This document shows, in pieces, positions 62,395 through 64,000 of a stretch of 64,000 nucleotides of DNA. The notes under the pieces were generated by a model, which saw only the letters and a program-made list of their open reading frames with translations, did not search any database and was not told where the DNA came from. The DNA comes from Burkholderia sp. 4M9327F10 (GTDB lineage: Bacteria; Pseudomonadota; Gammaproteobacteria; Burkholderiales; Burkholderiaceae). Location of the stretch: contig NZ_SCNV01000003.1 of NCBI RefSeq assembly GCF_005503145.1, positions 124,001 to 188,000 of the forward strand, in the 5' to 3' direction. Every line of letters begins with the position of its first letter. Position 1 is the first letter of the stretch. Both the position numbers and the translations under genes were made by a program.

Positions 62395-63702
62395 TCAGGC
62401 CGATTCGAGTTCGCGGCCGCGCGTTTCGGGCAACGTGAGCGCGGCGATGATCAGCACGCCGTATGCGGCTACCGCGAATATCCCGATGCTCGTGCCAAGG
62501 CCAAACCGGCTCGACAGGGCGCCGATCAGCACGGGGAACAGCGCCCCGATCGCGCGGCCGACGTTGTAGCAAAAGCCCTGGCCTGAGCCGCGTACGCGGG
62601 TCGGAAAGAGTTCGGTGAGGAATGCGCCCATGCCCGAGAAAATGCCCGACGCAAAGAAGCCAAGCGGAAAGCCGAGCCACAGCATCGACGCATTCGTGAA
62701 CGGCAACGAGGTGTACGCGAAAGCAATCGCCATCGAGCCGAGCGCGAACAGGATGAAGTTCGGCTTGCGGCCGATGCGGTCCGTGAGCCACGCGCTGCAC
62801 AGATAACCCGTATACGAACCGGCGATGATCATCGCCAGATAGCCGCCTGTGCCCAGCACCGTGAGATGTCGTTCGGTCTTGAGGTACGTCGGCAGCCATG
62901 TCGTGATCGCGTAGTAGCCGCCTTGTGCGCCAGTGGTGAGGAGTGCGGCGCGCAGCGTTGTCGAAAGCAGCCGGGGTGCGAAGATTTCGGTGAAGCGGGG
63001 TGTGTCCTGCGCGTCCTGCTGCGCAACCTTCGCTTGCTCGAATACTTCGGGTTCTTTCACGTATCGGCGAATGAAGAGCACGAGGAGCGCCGGCACGAGC
63101 CCGATCAGGAACAACGCGCGCCACGCGATTTCAGGCGCCATCACGGAGAACAGCACGGCGTAGAGCAGGGCGGCCATGCCCCAGCCGAGCGCCCAGCCGG
63201 ATTGCACGAGACCGACCGCCTTGCCGCGATCGCGTGCGCGGATCACCTCGCCGATCAGCACGGCGCCCGCCGTCCATTCGCCGCCGAAGCCAAAGCCCAT
63301 GAGCGCGCGAGCGGCGAGCAGCTGGCCGTAGTTTTGTGCGAGACCGCACAACGCCGTGAACACCGCGAACCACAGCACGGTGAGTTGCAACGTGCGTACG
63401 CGGCCGATGCGATCGGAGAGTATCCCCGCGATCCAACCGCCCAGCGCGGACGAAAGCAGCGTCATCGTGCCGATGAAGCCGGCGTCGGCAAGCGAGATGC
63501 CCCAGGTGGCCACGAGCGTCGGAATAACGAAGGACAGCATCTGCGTGTCCATGCCGTCGAGCATATAGCCGACCTTGCAGCTCCAGAACGCGCGGCGTGC
63601 GCGCGGACCGGCTTCCGCGTACCAGGAAAGCTGCGGACTGTCTGCCGCTGCTGTCATGTTGGTGGCATCGTCGACGCTTGCCGTGAGTGTCTTGCTGTCC
63701 AT
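62395..63702 (-). CDS. MFS transporter
   Basis: 435 residues, 12 helices. MFS features: [20 protein letters not shown] near helix 1, [16 protein letters not shown] loop 2-3, [20 protein letters not shown], and QSGWALGWG in helix 5. Resembles sialic-acid/aromatic-acid-type symporters. ATG 63702 from homology. Directly upstream of the 5-oxoprolinase (50-base gap), so likely imports its substrate or precursor. Confidence 0.88.
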   Translation of the reverse strand: MDSKTLTASVDDATNMTAAADSPQLSWYAEAGPRARRAFWSCKVGYMLDGMDTQMLSFVIPTLVATWGISLADAGFIGTMTLLSSALGGWIAGILSDRIGRVRTLQLTVLWFAVFTALCGLAQNYGQLLAARALMGFGFGGEWTAGAVLIGEVIRARDRGKAVGLVQSGWALGWGMAALLYAVLFSVMAPEIAWRALFLIGLVPALLVLFIRRYVKEPEVFEQAKVAQQDAQDTPRFTEIFAPRLLSTTLRAALLTTGAQGGYYAITTWLPTYLKTERHLTVLGTGGYLAMIIAGSYTGYLCSAWLTDRIGRKPNFILFALGSMAIAFAYTSLPFTNASMLWLGFPLGFFASGIFSGMGAFLTELFPTRVRGSGQGFCYNVGRAIGALFPVLIGALSSRFGLGTSIGIFAVAAYGVLIIAALTLPETRGRELESA

Positions 63703-63866
63703 CTGCTGCTCCTGTGAATAGACGCATGAGTAACGAGCGAAGCCACGCAAAAGCTTAGGGATGCGTCTTTCCCTCCGGGCCGATTGGCCGCCGGATGGCT
63801 TCGGGATGCTGTGATTGGGTTGTGGCCCGGCCGCACGGTGTCAGGCCACGCGCGACGCAGGAACGG

Positions 63867-64000
63867 TCAGAAGATGGCCAGCGATGCGTTGGTGATGTCC
63901 GTCATCAACATATGTCCCGGCGCGTGGGCGATGGCGAGCGGTAGCTTCGCGGCCATCAACGCGGTTTGCGGCGTCACACCGCAGGCCCAGTAGACCGGCA
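63867..64000 (-). CDS. DUF1445 / D-glutamate cyclase family protein, C-terminal end only
   Basis: The window's right edge cuts this gene; only about 44 C-terminal residues are visible: [18 protein letters not shown], then [17 protein letters not shown] and a stop. This is the characteristic C-terminus of DUF1445 (putative hydro-lyase) proteins, whose family includes D-glutamate cyclase. It lies upstream of MFS and 5-oxoprolinase on the same strand, fitting a D-glutamate/oxoproline pathway (inference). Confidence 0.8.
   Translation of the reverse strand, partial: PVYWACGVTPQTALMAAKLPLAIAHAPGHMLMTDITNASLAIF

Noticed and set aside
60167..62569. 800-codon open frame on the plus strand opposite the 5-oxoprolinase
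   Set aside because: It is antisense to a well-matched enzyme, is rich in Arg/His/Ala as expected for the complement of GC-rich codons, and has no recognisable domain or ribosome site.
62395..63124. N-terminal extension fusing the MFS region to the 5-oxoprolinase (1470-residue frame)
   Set aside because: The open frame simply runs through the MFS gene in another frame; the oxoprolinase start at 62344 matches the family.

Overview
The window is high-GC bacterial chromosomal DNA with the look of a soil or plant-associated Burkholderiaceae replicon, most likely Paraburkholderia or a close relative. That assignment is inference from gene content: many LysR/AraC/GntR/TetR regulators paired with small catabolic operons, several carbohydrate ABC systems, XapX proteins, and fused hydantoinase/oxoprolinase. 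No rRNA, tRNA, CRISPR array, phage block or intact insertion sequence was seen. The region looks like an accessory, catabolism-rich part of a secondary chromosome.

Layout. 1-5.1 kb: an overlapping ketose-type operon (two-domain ABC ATPase cut by the window edge, two different RbsC-like permeases, a D-tagatose 3-epimerase-like isomerase, a P-loop sugar kinase). 5.1-7.8 kb: XRE regulator divergent from an extended SDR, then an SDR lacking the usual catalytic Tyr/Lys. 7.8-12.9 kb: minus-strand L-fucose-type operon (ATPase, permease, substrate-binding protein, L-fuconate dehydratase). 13-16.4 kb: GYD and DUF3892 small proteins, methyltransferase, SDR, and a Bug-family signal-peptide remnant. 16.5-22 kb: AraC/ketopantoate reductase-like pair opposite an amidase; AraC opposite an SDR. 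22-28.3 kb: tandem-GNAT protein, then an operon MFS-amidase-RidA-D-amino-acid dehydrogenase divergent from an XRE-cupin regulator with a palindrome midway between the two starts. 28.4-30.5 kb: His-rich Ni/Co-type exporter with a CsoR/RcnR-type sensor and two G-tract operators; an unknown 123-aa protein; a VOC remnant. 30.9-38.4 kb: alginate-export-type porin, exported two-domain VOC protein, YtcJ-like amidohydrolase with a Cys/His-rich tail, XapX, LysR, YcaC-type hydrolase, second XapX, and an exported unknown protein.

38.9-43.5 kb: chemoreceptor with a CheR-tether-like C-terminus, DUF2167 plus M50 protease operon, LysE exporter. 43.6-47.3 kb: small membrane protein, then GntR / dicarboxylate symporter / threonine-aldolase-like lyase. 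47.5-54.5 kb: a promoter-hairpin unit ahead of an alpha/beta hydrolase, a membrane GGDEF cyclase, LysR opposite aldehyde dehydrogenase, aminotransferase opposite an Lrp regulator. 54.7-58.2 kb: TetR opposite an SDR with two 15-bp operators, one of them filling the promoter spacer; an F420-reductase-like oxidoreductase; two unknown proteins. 58.7-64 kb: fused 5-oxoprolinase/hydantoinase, MFS transporter, and the C-terminal end of a DUF1445 (D-glutamate cyclase family) protein.

Most genes form short, self-contained uptake-plus-catabolism units next to their own regulator. No clearly unprecedented system was found. The strongest leads are the exported VOC / amidohydrolase / twin-XapX neighbourhood, the C-H-C metal sensor with its paired operators, the TetR-operator promoter, the MFS-amidase-RidA-dehydrogenase operon, the DUF2167-M50 pair, and the short promoter-to-terminator unit near 47.5 kb.
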